A DNA stretch of 64,000 nt, from NCBI GenBank assembly GCA_038030265.1, contig CM075939.1:54975253-55039252 (forward strand), given 5' to 3'. Origin of the DNA: Corythucha ciliata. Its lineage: Eukaryota > Arthropoda > Insecta > Hemiptera > Tingidae. The notes under the pieces were generated by a model. It ran no database searches and was not told the DNA's origin. It saw only the letters and a program-made list of their open reading frames with translations. The position numbers and the translations under genes were made by a program. The first letter of the stretch is position 1. The number at the start of each line of letters is the position of its first letter. Positions 34,205 to 46,479 of the stretch are shown piece after piece.

Positions 34205-35520
34205 GGGTCACTTGATGGAGTTCCTACACCTATCGGGGCCCTGAGGCCCCTAAGTCTCCGTAGAAATAAGAAATATAATTTTTACTTAGCCTTTTCCTTA
34301 TTTTACCCACGAATTACCGCTATTTCACCTTTTCAGTCGGCCAATTAGCGCTTATGACCAGTTTAACATGCGAATTTAATTATTTTAGCCATGAGTGAGT
34401 GCTTTTTGTCAACTTTACCCGCAAATCAGCGCTTATTTTCTCAATTCTGGCCGCATTTATCGTTCTTCTTAATTTCAGTCGCGGATTAGCAGTTCCCCCC
34501 CTCCCCCATCACTCATATCCATGAATTTGCTCATTTTCTGATCTTTAGCAGCAATGTATCGTTTTTATCCCGTGAGCGATATTTCTTAACTTTCCACGAG
34601 TTTTGGGCGATTTCCTCAATTTCAGCAGTAAATTAGCGATTTTTCAAGTTTCTTAGCAGGGGATTAGCACTTTTCTCAGTTTCACCCACGCATTAGCGGT
34701 TTTTTCACCCATTGCCATAAATTAGCATTTTTTTCTCAATTCAATTAACTTTTAAAATCTCTTAATTTTTGCCAGACCTAATTTTCTCAATATTTCCCAA
34801 GAATTGGCGTTTCCTCAATTTAAGCTGCAAATTAGCAATTTTTCCATTTTTAGCTGATAATTAGCACTATTCCCCAATTTTAACCGAAAATTAGCATTTT
34901 TCTTAACTGTAACTTCGCTAATTAGTGATTTTTTTTTCCAATTTTAGCTGTGAATTAGGGATTTTCCGCCAATTTTTTTATCTCCAATTTTTCACTTTAT
35001 TTATATCCGCCAAAATTTTAGCTAATTTAGTGGTGATTTAGCATCTACTCCCTTTTTATACGCGAATGGGCGATTTTTCACAATTTCAGTTGTGTATTTG
35101 GCATTTTTGTCCAATTTTAACCAGGAAGCGTATTTTTTGTGTGATTTTATAGCGTGTTTACTCAATTTTAACCGCGTGTTGGCCCAAAAACAAAAGTTTT
35201 TAGGTTGATTTCTACAATTTATTCGTGGAATGGCCTTCATGCACCGCGAATCAGCGAGTTTTTTTTTCTTAGTTTTAGTCTGGAGGTTGCATCGCGAGAC
35301 CACGAATAAGCGCTTTTTCGCAGTTATAGACACGAATATTGGCGATTTTTTCAATTTTTTGCCGCGTCAGGAAGTTGAAAATAGCCGATCAGCACTTTAC
35401 TGGGCTTTAAGGAGCTATAATGAAACTATGGGGAAACGGTGTATTTTCTCTTTTTAGCCACGAATTTTTCTCAAGATAGCTTGAATTTTCTCAATTTGAG
35501 CCACCAGAATAGCTCTTTCG
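34205..35520 (-). repeat. Family A array with terminal module; inverted copy of 1-372
   Basis: Begins with the module at 34205-34295 (CCTACACCTATCGGGGCCC, CCTAAGTCTCCGTAG, AAGAAATATAATTT), then family A units in minus orientation. About 34315-34690 is the reverse complement of 1-372 with strong identity, including the C run and the CATATCCATGAATTTGC stretch. The rest of the block (34690-35520) continues with more diverged units. Confidence 0.85.
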
Positions 35521-35660
35521 GGGGGCTAAATCGAAATATTCGGCCCACAGTCTTTGCTGATATCACTTGCAACAGATAAACAGGTCGGATAAACAGAAAT
35601 GCGGCGGAGAGTGGACCGCCTTAACTTGTGAACTCCAACTGAGCTTGGGAGAACTGTTAA

Positions 35661-35892
35661 AGGTCGATACACGCTCGGACGTGACGTGGGAACACGCTGT
35701 CCCAACGTGTGAAACAAAATTCCAGAAAAGGCTTTTGTTTGTGTTCACATTGCTCTGATGTGACGTGGGAACACGTGGGATGATGCGTGTCCGAACAATG
35801 TGAACGTAAACAAATAAAAGCCTGTGTTGAATTTTTTTATCCCACGTGGGACAGCATGGTCCCACATCACGTCCGAGCAATCTGAATTGACC
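35661..35892. mobile_element. Palindromic MITE flanked by TTAA
   Basis: Arms of about 92-97 bp (35661-35752 and 35796-35892) are inverted repeats at roughly 85% identity, sharing GCTCGGACGTGACGTGGGA / GCTCGGACGTGATGTGGGA and GGCTTTT-TTTG blocks. They surround a 43-bp centre that holds another copy of GTGACGTGGGAACACG. TTAA lies immediately outside both ends (35657-35660 and 35893-35896), the target preferred by piggyBac-type transposases. Terminal bases are AGGTC on the left and GACC on the right. No coding capacity. The superfamily is inferred only from the TTAA, which is common in AT-rich DNA. Confidence 0.75.
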
Positions 35893-35893
35893 T

Positions 35894-35998
35894 TAATGTT
35901 GTGATTAACACGTAAATGACATGATAATATTTTTATTATTATTCTAAAATAAAAATAGTTCAATTCACGTTCTGTTCGGATTATTAAAACACAAAACA
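35894..35998 (+). repeat. ~95-bp dispersed repeat, copy 2
   Basis: Second copy of the segment at 33761-33854, abutting the right end of the palindromic MITE. Either the MITE inserted next to it, or the two travel together. Confidence 0.8.
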
Positions 35999-36249
35999 TG
36001 CCTTATAAAAATAGCGGCCAAATGGCAAATCACGCATTGGCAAATGACCAAACTCACGATCCTTGGCATAACAATAATAGCCAGAACAGAGTTAAGTTCA
36101 AAAATCGACAATGACCCCGTATAAGGAGTCGTAATGGAAATGGCAAATCTAAACATTATTTCTATTCCCACACCAAAAATACTCAAAACTCGAGTATTCA
36201 CACCTCGAAAAGGCCTAAAATAACAATTTTCGGCCATAAAATGGTAAAA
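35999..36249 (+). repeat. Family B array, left part of an interrupted block
   Basis: Family B units (AAATGGCAAATC, AAAATGGTAAAA) stop abruptly at 36249, where a TIR-bounded element begins. The array resumes on the far side at 37394 with AAAACGACCATTCGTGCTCC, in register with a B unit split by the insertion. Confidence 0.7.
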
Positions 36250-37393
36250 ACCAGAGGCGTAGGGTTACAGGGTGGAGCGAGGTGAGCCCATCGCCCATCC
36301 AATGTTCCTATTGAGTGGGGAAAGGTACCTTTTCACCCCACCCCCCAATATTTTCACCTGATTTTCAGCAGTATCGCCCAACAAAGGATGATGTACTATG
36401 GTATAGCGATCAGTACCTATAATGGTACTCATTATACTCACTATAATGGTAGAAACGATTTTTCTCAATTTTAGCGAGCCTTTAAGATAACCATTTTCCA
36501 ATATTTTAGCCGTGAATTAGCAATTTTTCTCAAATTCATCCATGAATTAGCGATTTGGTGGCGACTTCTCTCAAATTTTTCTCCATTTTACTGTCGAAAA
36601 TCGGCACTAGAAGCGGATGAATTGGCATGTTTTCGATTTTAGCTGCCAGCCCAGAGTTTTTCTCCATCTAAGCAGTGAATTTGTGCATATTCCCGATTGG
36701 CGATTTAGCGATTTTTGTCTTTATTGAGCCGCAAATTTGCTCTTTTCCTCTATTTTAGACGCAAAATTGGCTTAAGAAGCCGTGAATTGGCATTTTACTC
36801 AATTCTAGCCGAGAACAGCGACTTTTCTTTCTTTGCAAACTTGGCTTCAGAAGCCGTGAATTGGCCCTGAATTTCTTCAATGTTAGGCTTGAATCAGTGT
36901 GTTTCTGAATTGGAGCTTTGAATTTGCACATTGCACATGATTTAGCGCTTTTTATCCCGTGAATTAGGGAATTTTCTTAATTTCAGCCGTGCATTAGCAC
37001 TTTTCCTCAGTTTTATCCAGGTGAAATGAAGCTTTTCCTCAATTTTACCCATGAATGGGCGTTTTATCCCGCGAAATACGAAATTGTGATGTATCTTAAT
37101 TTGTCGTGATATAGCGTTTTTCATAATTTTAGGTGCGGGCTATTTTTACCCGTAATGTAGCGTTTTTATTCCACAAATTAGCCATTTTTCTCCAATTTTG
37201 CTCCGAATTAGCCTTTTTCTCAATGTTAGCCGCGATTTTGTCTTAATTTTAGCCACGAATTTGCGTTTTTTCTCAATTCCACTCGTAAAAAATGGCTTCT
37301 ATACATCAGGAATTCCCCCCCCCCTTCCTATCTATGCTTAGCTAATTTCGCCCATCGCCCCCCTAACGAAAACCTAAACTCTACGTCTCTGGT
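36250..37393. mobile_element. Non-autonomous DNA transposon carrying a family A array
   Basis: The left end ACCAGAGGCGTAGGGTT and the inverted right end ACCAGAGACGTAGAGTT match at 15 of 17 bases. A TAAAA pentamer flanks both sides (36245-36249 and 37394-37398), and the surrounding family B array is continuous once the element is removed. Inside the left end is a unique part (CCCATCGCCCATCCAATG and a CACCTGATTTTCAGCAG block), then family A units in minus orientation (36445-37320), then CCCATCGCCCCCCTAACG before the right end. A longer copy exists at 50523-52160. No transposase. The superfamily is not determined; a 5-bp A-rich duplication could be coincidental. Confidence 0.75.
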
Positions 37394-37900
37394 TAAAACG
37401 ACCATTCGTGCTCCAAAAGTTCCCAAACAGATCTTTCGGACTTTGAAAATGTGTGAACCGTCAATTTGCGCTATTAACACTAGGGCAACAGGCAATTCAA
37501 ACGCTGAAAATTGTGTCATTTCGTACATATTGTGTAAAAAATTGCTGAATTCACGATTGAGGCCCTACAAATGGCTTACAATTGGCCGAAATGACTACTT
37601 GCACACCCTTAAATAGAAAAAAAAAGCGGCCAAACTGACTATTCACTAGCTAAAAAAGGATTAATTGATTTAATTCACGCCCTAAAAATGGTAAAAAGTG
37701 ACCTATTCGATCCTGCACGAAATATGGCGACGTCTCGACCTTACTTAAACTGATCGATCGACGCATTCTGGCCTCATTAAATGGTTTGACTGGGCTAAAT
37801 ACACGTTTTGAACTCGGCCGATCATCCCTGAGGTCACTATCACTGTTCAAAGGTCAAAATGAATCCTTATTCACGTCCTCAAATGCGGCCTCTGGCCCTA
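37394..37900 (+). repeat. Family B array, right part of an interrupted block
   Basis: Continuation of the array at 35999-36249, with units such as CCATTCGTGCTCC, CTAAAAATGGTAAAAAG and TTCACGCCCT. A T run (37916-37926) and a plus-orientation family A block follow. Confidence 0.7.
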
Positions 37901-37924
37901 AAATTAACACTTCATTTTTTTTTT

Positions 37925-38245
37925 TTAGAATAGACGCATAAAAGTTTCCGTTAATCCGCGGATAAAATGTGGGAAAAGAACCCATTCACGGTCTTTTGAT
38001 GCAACATCCTAGCCAACTGCAAGAAAAAGTACTAAAAGTACTGTTCTTGGGCTCCCGCCCAGCGGACTGTCCGCTGCTATAATTGAGAAAAAGTGCTAAT
38101 TCGTGGATACATTTGTGAAAATGCGTTCATTCACGGCTACTATTGAGAAATAACACTATAGTTTGCTGGTGAAATTGAGAAAAACACTCATTTGCGGTTA
38201 CAATTGAGAAGAAACGCCAATATGCGGCTAACATTGGGGAAAAGT
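37925..38245 (+). repeat. Family A array, plus orientation
   Basis: About eight to ten units (TTCGTGGATACATTTGTG, TTCACGGCTACTATTGAG), ending near 38245 before ordinary spacer. Confidence 0.7.
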
Positions 38246-41200
38246 GGATCGATTCCTCTTCGATTACTCTTAGCGTAGGTTCATGTGCCTCTGTCTTGGT
38301 CGCGCGGACTTGTGTGTGACAGGCACAGAAGCCTTTTACGCTGAATGCTCCCACTATAATTCTTTATTTCCTTCTCGAAGAGTTTTACATTCTAGAAGAT
38401 TAACCTGGCATGCTTTAAGCCCACCAGTTTCTCCGCTTCATCCTTGAAAATTCCCTCTTCGCACACACCCCCGCAGACAGCTCCATCCCTTTGGAACGTT
38501 CAACATCCTCAGAGTCTCTTCGACAGTAGCTTGATGCGATGAAGCTATAAACGGTGTAGTGTCTCTTCTTGAGCCTTTTATAATTGCACTCTGACAGCCC
38601 CCCCCCCCCACTTCTCACGCCTTGTACACCACGATAAAAGAGGAAGGCTTGGCATTTGACATATTGAATTGAATGAACATTTTTCGTGAACCCCAAAGCG
38701 AGTAACTTTTGATTGTTTTGTATTTTTTTACCTTCTGACGGACAAACGACTCGAAAATGTGACAGTATAAACTTCTGTTGTACGCAGTTAGAGAAATAGT
38801 TTGAGGGAAAGGAAAGGGAGACCCCTGAGGCTCATTGTTCAAAGCCGTGAGCGGTATATGCTTGGGATTGCTCAATTTACCAAGTTCTGACGTCTCAATG
38901 AAAATACCAGCAAGAGAGAAAGAAAAAAAAAAACCAAAATTTCGCCTCGAGTTCACCAAGCCTGTGAAGTTTCATAACATTAGGTGACTTGCCCCCCCCC
39001 CCCCCGCTCAGGTTGTCAGTCAAAGTTCCCTTGCCTCGTGGCATCACGCAAATTATGTACATCAAACCATCGAGCCATCGTTTCCAACGAGCAGGAAAAA
39101 GGAAGCGTCCATCGTTCGAATTAACCTTCCAGAAGTTCCTCAACAAGAGGGAAACTCTTGTGGTGGTAGTGGTGCTGGTGGGGGGGTTAAAGGACACCAC
39201 TGTTTAAACACGTAACCCATATTAAGTTGATTAAAAAAAAAAAATGTTTAGTATGATAAAGAAGACGAAGAAAACGGTGTGTGCGTTACGCAAAGCTTTC
39301 TCCTTCGATGTACACGCACGCACTAATGCTCGATGAAAAGAGGAGTGGAATAGTGTTGTTTAATAACAGAATCAATAGCTTTTTTTTTTTTTTTTCGTTG
39401 TTTGGTGACGCACAAATTTTCCAATCTCTCTTACTCTTTTTCTCCCTTGGTTGATGCTTCGAAGGCCAGAGACCTAAATGGAAATTGTTTACCTAATGAC
39501 AGCGATAAAGGGAGGCTTTCATAACAGTTCACCGGGTTCTCTCGACTTGAATAGTATGAATATAAAGGTGGCGAAACGTGTTAATGATATTCTTGAAAGA
39601 GGCTTTGTTACATTTCGATTTAATTACAAAATCAACCTCTGAATATTACAAATATCAAAATCAAAGAGCTCTTAATTAGTGATGAAAAAAGGGGAATAGA
39701 AGGCATTTCAAGGTATTAAAAGAGCCTGCCTGTAAAATGCCTGGGATATCACACAGTTAAGCTTCGAATTACACTTTCGGGGACAAATTCCTTTTCTGTG
39801 ACTAAGGTCACCCATTTTCGTGTATCTCGGACAAAATTTTAGTTAGTAGAGCTGACATAAATTCCCTAACTAAACCGTCCGTATTTTAAATAGGGAAAAA
39901 GTCGAAACTACGGAAAATGAGCCTACAAATTATCTTATCTTTCGTTAACCGTACAAAACAACGAGAGGAAACGCGTAAAAGCTCTCAACAAAGTAAATTG
40001 CAGCAAACTAAATTGAAAAGAATTTTCCTTGAACCCTGGCTCGCGTTACGTGAATTCAATTGTGCCCATAACACGCGTGTGATGAGGAAGCAAAATCTCG
40101 GTGATACCCACGCGTTCTCTCTACGTTTTATTATTAGGTACAAATGCCAAAAATAGGGTTCAAATTGCGTTCAATTTGAAAAAGATGGTTCTCTGCGTCC
40201 GCAGATCAAAGCAAGACAATGGGATCGATGAGAAATTTCAATGAAATCAAAGGGAAATCGCCTATAGTACGTGGAATCCGATTGGGCTGGCTCCTTCTGA
40301 GTAAAATACAAATAAGAAAATAAGGAAGATAATTTTTTTTATCATAAGGACTACCAATTTTCCGGGCGCGTGGCCAAGAAATACGTGCCACTGGAAAGGA
40401 CCTCCCACTTTCTATTCGTTTTTTTCCACTTTCATAGTTTCCGAGCTTATAAAAAAAAAAACGTGTTTTCTTGTATGTAAAATGCATGGAGTGTTCCTTG
40501 TATTCCAGTTCTATACCACAAGGCGTCTTGGTGACAACGAATGATCGAACAAGTGAAGAAAAAACAAAACAAAAAAAAAAGAAACGAAAAGTTGGCCACG
40601 AACTGAAAAAGGAATGAATTCGTTCCAGGTTCGTCAATGCAAGCAACCCGTGAGGCTTTTAAAAAACATCGTCCCTTCTCCTTTGCCCGTCCTACAAATT
40701 ATTGTAATTCATTAGCCTTGCCTCTTTTAATCGCTTTTAACGCTTCCCGTTATAAAGCTCGCAATTATTTCCGCGCTGCCATCCATCACCCTACACGAAA
40801 TCGAAGAAAGATAATACAGTGGAACGGGAGGAAAGGGGTCAATGGGGTTTAAGGAAACTTTTTCCGCACCGTTTTTTCACCGAATGCGTCTTCTTTTTTA
40901 TCTCAAAACCGAATTACCGGTCACATCGACGTTTGCTCCACCGAGTCACCGAGTTTGATTTGTATTTTTACGACTATTTCACCCCCCCCCCCACCCGACA
41001 GAGCAACCTCACTTTACAGGGCGGATAGTTACTTTTACTGTATCCACTCATTCGACAATAATTTTTTTGTTTGATAAGTCCGATCTTGACCCAGTCTATT
41101 GTGCGTAGGGTGTCCGGAAATTTCACAACAGTTTTGTTTACGAGTTATAACGTTATAAACACCCCGTATTTAAAGTTTTCGAGTGAATGAATGGGTTGGA

Positions 41201-41900
41201 AGGGGTGGGAGGGGTTGGTTATATTAGCGAAACGCAACTTTTAATTCTAATTTCAAGGTCAGGTATAATGATGACAGGTACCTAATTCGAGAGGGGGACG
41301 TGAATTTACGGTGGAAATAAAAATTGGTCGATGGGGAAAACCTTGCCCTGAAGACAAAAGAATGTCGCCGTGAAATGGTGACATTTTTATTCAGTCACCA
41401 CGTTTTTAAGAACTCTCAGCCCGCTCAGTGTCACGCTAGCCAATAATTCGTGAGGGTGGGGAAGGTCGGTGAAAATTAATTGAAGTTGATTATTTATAGT
41501 TAATTTTCTTTATTCCGTAGCTTACCATAACCTACCGAATTTAATTAACAATAACATCGACAAAGTTTTGGCAGTTAGGCTGAGGCAGCTCCTGCTGTGA
41601 ATAATTCAAAAGGTCGTTCTGACCTGCAGCTTCAAGCGCAGGAGGAACATCCCATCAGGGATGTGGCAAAAGTGTCACAATTAATTTCCCAGTGATTTCA
41701 TGTATTTTTAATACAAACTGTCAGGTTGAACGTCTCCTGTAATCACAGATTTCCCCCGAGTGCCAGCGCGCGTGAACGCGGTTATAGACGTTGCCGTTGT
41801 GGGATCCAATTTTGTTAAATTAACCGAACAAGGGGCTCAATACGATCAGTCTTTAACTTAAATACGTTTTACGGGGAGTATAGGGACCAATTTGGCAGAA
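38246..41900. other. AT-rich spacer; no gene recognised
   Basis: ORFs of up to 146 codons (40206-40646, minus) carry no recognisable domain and run through A/T homopolymers. Notable are a 14-base C run (38992-39005), T runs near 39380 and 40330, and a C run near 40982. No repeat family was recognised. Confidence 0.5.
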
Positions 41901-41904
41901 GTCG

Positions 41905-43180
41905 GCGAAGGAAAATTCGCGGCTAAAATGCAGAAATTACACCGTCTTCTGTTCCGTTAGGTCGTTAAGCGCACTAAAATGTGCTGATCGTCAATGTGCA
42001 ACTTGCAACAGAGAAAGCACTGATTCGGGGTCTAAAATTGAAAAAATCACCATAATTAGCGCGGACAAAATTGAGAAAACTCTAATTTTCAGCTCAAATT
42101 AAGAAAAGTGCTAATTCGCTGCTAAAAATGGGGAAAAAGGTTAAAAAAGAAAACGTCAATTAATAGCTAAAATTGAGAAAAAGCGTCAGTCCGCGGCTAA
42201 ACTTGAGGGGAATCACCAATTCACGGCCAAAATTGTGGTAAAATTTCCAACTTGAACACTCTTCTTCGCGCCTTTTGAAAGCCATTTCGTGGCTAAAATT
42301 GAGAAAAACCCAAATTCAGGGGCGTACCTAGAAATCCTTCCGATGGAGGCGATTCCAGCAGTCCAAATGCCTACTAAGGACCGTCCGAGGACGGGTGTTG
42401 TAATGAATGGCCTTCTATTGCTGGAGTTTTGCAAAAACTTGGCTAAAAACGGCCTCCCGGAGGGGCAGATCAACCTGCCCCCCCCCCATCCACAGGGTAC
42501 GCCACTGCAGGGGAATTCATAGCTTAAGTTAAAAATTACCGCTGATTCAAGGCTAGAACTGTGAAGAAGCGCTAATCTAAAGCTAAAAGTGAAACAAAAT
42601 TGCTCATGCGGTGCTAAAATGTATAAAAATGCTAATTTGCGGCTCGAAAAAATCAGAATTAGGAGAAAGGCTAATTTTTCAGCATAAATTGTTTTAAAAA
42701 GCCAATTCGCTACTAAAAATGGGAAAACCCGCAAATTTGCATCTTAAAGTTAAACCTATTCGTGGCTTAAATTGAGAAAATTCGCTAATTCGTGGATTAG
42801 AAACACTACTACGCTGCTAAAATTAAGAAAAAGCGCTAATTCACGGGAAAAATGAAGGAAAATCATTTATTTGCGGCGAAAATTGTGAATAATTCCAATT
42901 TGCATTCAAAGGTGAAAATACGTCAATTCGCGGCTTCTGAAGGCAATTTTGAGGTTAAAATTGAGAAAAAGCGCCAATTTATGGCTATTATAGGGAAAAG
43001 ACCGCTGATTTACGGCTGAGCAAAATTTCGAATTCCTAGCGCATGTTGAACGAAAAAATGCGATTCGTGGCAAAAATTTGGACAAAACGTGCTATTTTGG
43101 CTAATATCGAGGAAAATACTTGGAACAGTGCTAATTCTCTGCTAAAATATAGAAAAAATTGCTAATTTTTCACACGTAAT
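41905..43180 (+). repeat. Family A array, plus orientation (~1.3 kb)
   Basis: Many units of CTAATTCGCGG plus CTAAAATTGAGAAAAAG. It is interrupted by a MITE-like insert at 42317-42507, which accounts for the apparent 173-codon ORF on the minus strand (42213-42734). Beyond 43190 a GC-rich patch (GGGGGGCCGCCCCGGGCCC) resembles the termini of other dispersed elements. Confidence 0.8.
42317..42507. mobile_element. hAT-like MITE candidate (191 bp)
   Basis: Starts CAGGGGCGTACC and ends GGTACGCCACTG, an imperfect 12-bp terminal inverted repeat of the CAGNGGCG type common in hAT elements. It interrupts a family A array and has a different, non-repetitive interior with a C run near the right end. The 8-bp target duplication expected of hAT is not seen; AATTC lies close to both ends (42313-42317 and 42514-42518). 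No coding capacity. Confidence 0.5.
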
Positions 43181-43619
43181 TTGTAATTAAGTGGAGAAAA
43201 CTCAACTTGGGGGGCCGCCCCGGGCCCAAGTAGGTGCAGGTCCGCCCGTGACCCCAACTACCCCAACCTTTTTCGGTGTGGGCCATAAACCTGATTGTTA
43301 GAACTCACGCGGGCCACCCATCCTCAACCCCTTCCCCATTGGGCCCAACATTTTGATATTTAGCAAATGTCCATAACGCTCTGATTAAAACACACACTGC
43401 GGGGCCTGATGTTCAATAACGTCAGCAACATTATTTAACGAGTAACGACAGCATAATAGTGTTTTCCATTTACACAAAAAATGTGCCCTATAGGGCAGCT
43501 CACGGCAGTGCCGGCCTTAGACACTTGGCGCCCCCCGGCGAATCTTTCACCAGCGTGCCCCCCCACCCCGATGAAGTCGCCTACAGGAGCAGCGAATTAG
43601 CGTTCTCATCCCCCCCCCC

Positions 43620-44790
43620 GCGTAATCCCTTCTTCTCTATTTCATCGATGAATTAGCGATTTCAGTCTCAATTTCAGCCGCGAATTGGCGATTTGTCTCC
43701 ATTTTAGCAGCGAGTAAGCGATTTTTCTTGCAATGAATCTGTGTTTTTCCAAATTTTAGCCGCTAATGAGCATTTCAAGGGCGGAACTGAGCCCTCTCTC
43801 AGAGGAGGGGGGGGGAATCGAAACCCTCCGCCTATGGCGATTTCTCGCCGTGACTTTGCGTGGATTTCCCCCGTGAATTAGCGCTACTTTCCAATTTTAG
43901 CCACGAAGTTGCCTCCGGCAACCGTGACTGGCCATTTTCACCCAATTTATTTCTGTGAATATTAGCCAACGTTGTCTATTTAGTCCCCTGAATTTTATCA
44001 AGGATTTTAGTCGTGAATTAGCGTTTTAACTATAATTCAAGCCTCCTAGCGAGCCACGAATGATAGTTTTCCCAATTTTCGCCGTGAATTTCACGCTTTT
44101 TCTTAATTTTGTCCACAAATTAAGCGCCTTTTTGTCATTTAGCCGTGGATTAGCGATTTTGTTTTCTTTCAGCCACGAAGTTACCTTCAGAAGCCTCGAA
44201 TTAGCGTTTTTTCCACACTTTAGCGCTTCTTCTCAACATTAGCAGTTAAATTAGCGATTTTCCCCACAGTTGGGAATTAACGATTTTCTCCACTTTAGCC
44301 GGGAACTCGTGATTTTAGCCGCAAAAGAGCGATTTTCTTCAATTTTATCGGCGAATTAGCAATTTTTCTCAATATTTCCCGCGATTTCGCGATATTTTTA
44401 TCGTTTAGCCATATGAATGAGCGATTTTTCTCTGAATGATCTGCGAACTTGCGTTTTGAATAAACTGTGAATTTAAGATGTTTTCGTACTTTTAGGAGCG
44501 AACCAGCGCTTTTTCGCAAAACCATTGGGGAATTTATCCGTGAATTAGCGTGTTTCGTAATTTTAACCGCGAACTACTGCTTTTTAATACGTTATCCGCG
44601 ATTTTAGCGCTTTTCCCCAATTTTGGCCGTGAAGTAACGTTTTACTTCTCGAATTAGGTATGTATTTTTCTAATTTTTGGCCGCAATTTAGCAATGTTTC
44701 TCACTTCTGTCCGTGAATCAGAGATTTTGCTTAATAATTTCAGCCCCAAATTAGCATATTTTTAATGTTGGTCTTGAGTAAGTGGGCACG
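43620..44790 (-). repeat. Family A array; ~1-kb copy shared with 26826-27842
   Basis: The part 43683-44735 parallels 26826-27842 in unit order, including the GGGCGGAACTGAGCCC-type insert at about 43780. Upstream at 43506 a CAGTGCCGGCCTTAG sequence, in a context of GGCGCCCCCCGGCG, resembles a transposon end. A CAGGGCCGTAACTAAGG inverted match occurs at 45376, but no target duplication joins the two. Confidence 0.8.
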
Positions 44791-46453
44791 AATATTAGCA
44801 CTTGATATTAGGCTTGATTGCACGCAGCGACGTCTCTTTCTTTGAACGTCAGGCCAGTTGTTTGGGTGCCGTCTCTGTAGTCGAGCAAAACCGTTCAAAC
44901 TTGACGGCATCACAGTGAAAACCTGTCCAACTGCTGGGTCTTGTCGAAATTTTCTTCTTGATTTTTAGTCTCCCCATGCCTTAAAGCACTCGAGATACGC
45001 ATTTTTGCCAGATTTCACCTCTTGGCTGTTGTTTCAAAGTTTTATTATATCAGCCGGCGGTTCGCTTGATCCCCGCAGGTTTCCACCACTAAAGAGTGAT
45101 GCCACTCAGTGGTCACTAACGCTCTTTAAATTGAAGTGCCCAGACGCCAGCCTGTAAATTCTGACGGATGCGGATGCTAATTCTAATGCTGGCCGACCAT
45201 GAGGGCCTCACATTTGAACTTCTCGAGCCAGAGAGGCGGAGTCCCACGTCACTCCCTCTTCCTCTCTCCCCATGCTTTAAATTTTCTTTTACATTCTAAG
45301 CTTCCATAAAGAGAGCAAATCGGCTACTGCAAAGTTGCCGTCGGGGACTCGCGGTGCCCCCTTAGTTACGGCCCTGAAAATTTACTCTCACTTTTTTTCT
45401 CTATCTCTCTCCAACAGAAGTTAACTGTCACAATTCGTGTCATAAAGGGTGTTGGTCTCTATTAGGCTCCTCAAAATTTTCAATATTACCAGCCAACTAT
45501 TTCTGGTTATCCCCCCCGGAGATGCGACAAGTCGGTGGAGAAGAAAGGTTGGACCCCTCCCTCTCAATTTACCCCTCATAGTCTGTGCTTAATGTTCCAG
45601 AAAATAGAATTATCCGCTCTTTTAGCGGCTATGAAAAAAATACGTTTTGTGAGTCGGTCAAGAATAGAACTAATTCGTTTCGAGTTTCGTCTTCTTTTTT
45701 TTTTTGTGTGTCATATTCGAAGAAAATAACAGTTTAACTAGTGCTGGACACCCCCCCCCTTCTCCATCCACGCTGCTCTCAGTGCTGCAAGGACAAGAAC
45801 GAAAAGTGATTGAAATCGGCTCGGAGAAAGTTTCTTTCATTTTCTATTTCTAATGTACCGCTCGTGAGAAGTGATTCATGAAGGAATAACACTTGATTGA
45901 AAGGAATTTGTTGAGTTTAAATTATTCTTATAACCTTAAAAATCGCGTTTCAATGTTCACCTGCTGCGAACCAAAAAGCCTTCTGCAGGATCACTGCAAC
46001 GCAAACCATGTTAAGACTTATATACCACTACAACTAAACCAGTCAGTTGGTAACTTTAGCGAGTGCAATCTCTTCCTCCCAGGCAATTGCCTCCTTTTCA
46101 CAACATGCTCTGCAAGTTATCTTCCTCCTTTCCCCTGAAACCCAACCGTATTAAGCTTCTCGCAAAGCCCTCGCTCAGGAAAAAAGAAGGATCAGGTTCA
46201 GTAGATAACGCGTTACCTTTACGAACGTTGAATTGGCCAAGATGTCAGTAACCTTGTTGGAGGGGGTGGGGAGGCGATCTCCAGGAGCTTCTAACGGTCT
46301 GCTCGTATATGACCCACATAAAACCAACGCCCCTGCGTGCCTTGCCACCTCTCAAGGTCACTTCGTGAATTTCGTTGGAGAAAATGTTGTTTTTTTTTTC
46401 GTCTTTCCTGTAAGTTAATGGGTTAGGGGTATACCTACTTTCGGGGCTAAACA

Positions 46454-46479
46454 GCTCAACTGATTCTAATCAGTTGAGC
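46454..46479. repeat. Perfect 12-bp hairpin, 2-base loop
   Basis: GCTCAACTGATT, then CT, then the exact reverse complement AATCAGTTGAGC. No T run follows and no gene adjoins it, so a terminator role is not supported. Confidence 0.85.

Noticed and set aside
40206..40646. 146-codon minus-strand ORF
   Set aside because: Low-complexity F/S/R-rich translation of T/A runs; no family resemblance.
42213..42734. 173-codon minus-strand ORF
   Set aside because: It spans a family A array and the MITE-like insert at 42317-42507; no continuous domain.
43506..45376. Complete transposon with CAGTGCCG / CAGGGCCG ends
   Set aside because: Only about eight terminal bases agree and the flanking octamers differ; the ends may belong to different elements.
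46454..46479. Hairpin as a transcription terminator
   Set aside because: Eukaryotic context, no adjacent gene and no trailing T run.
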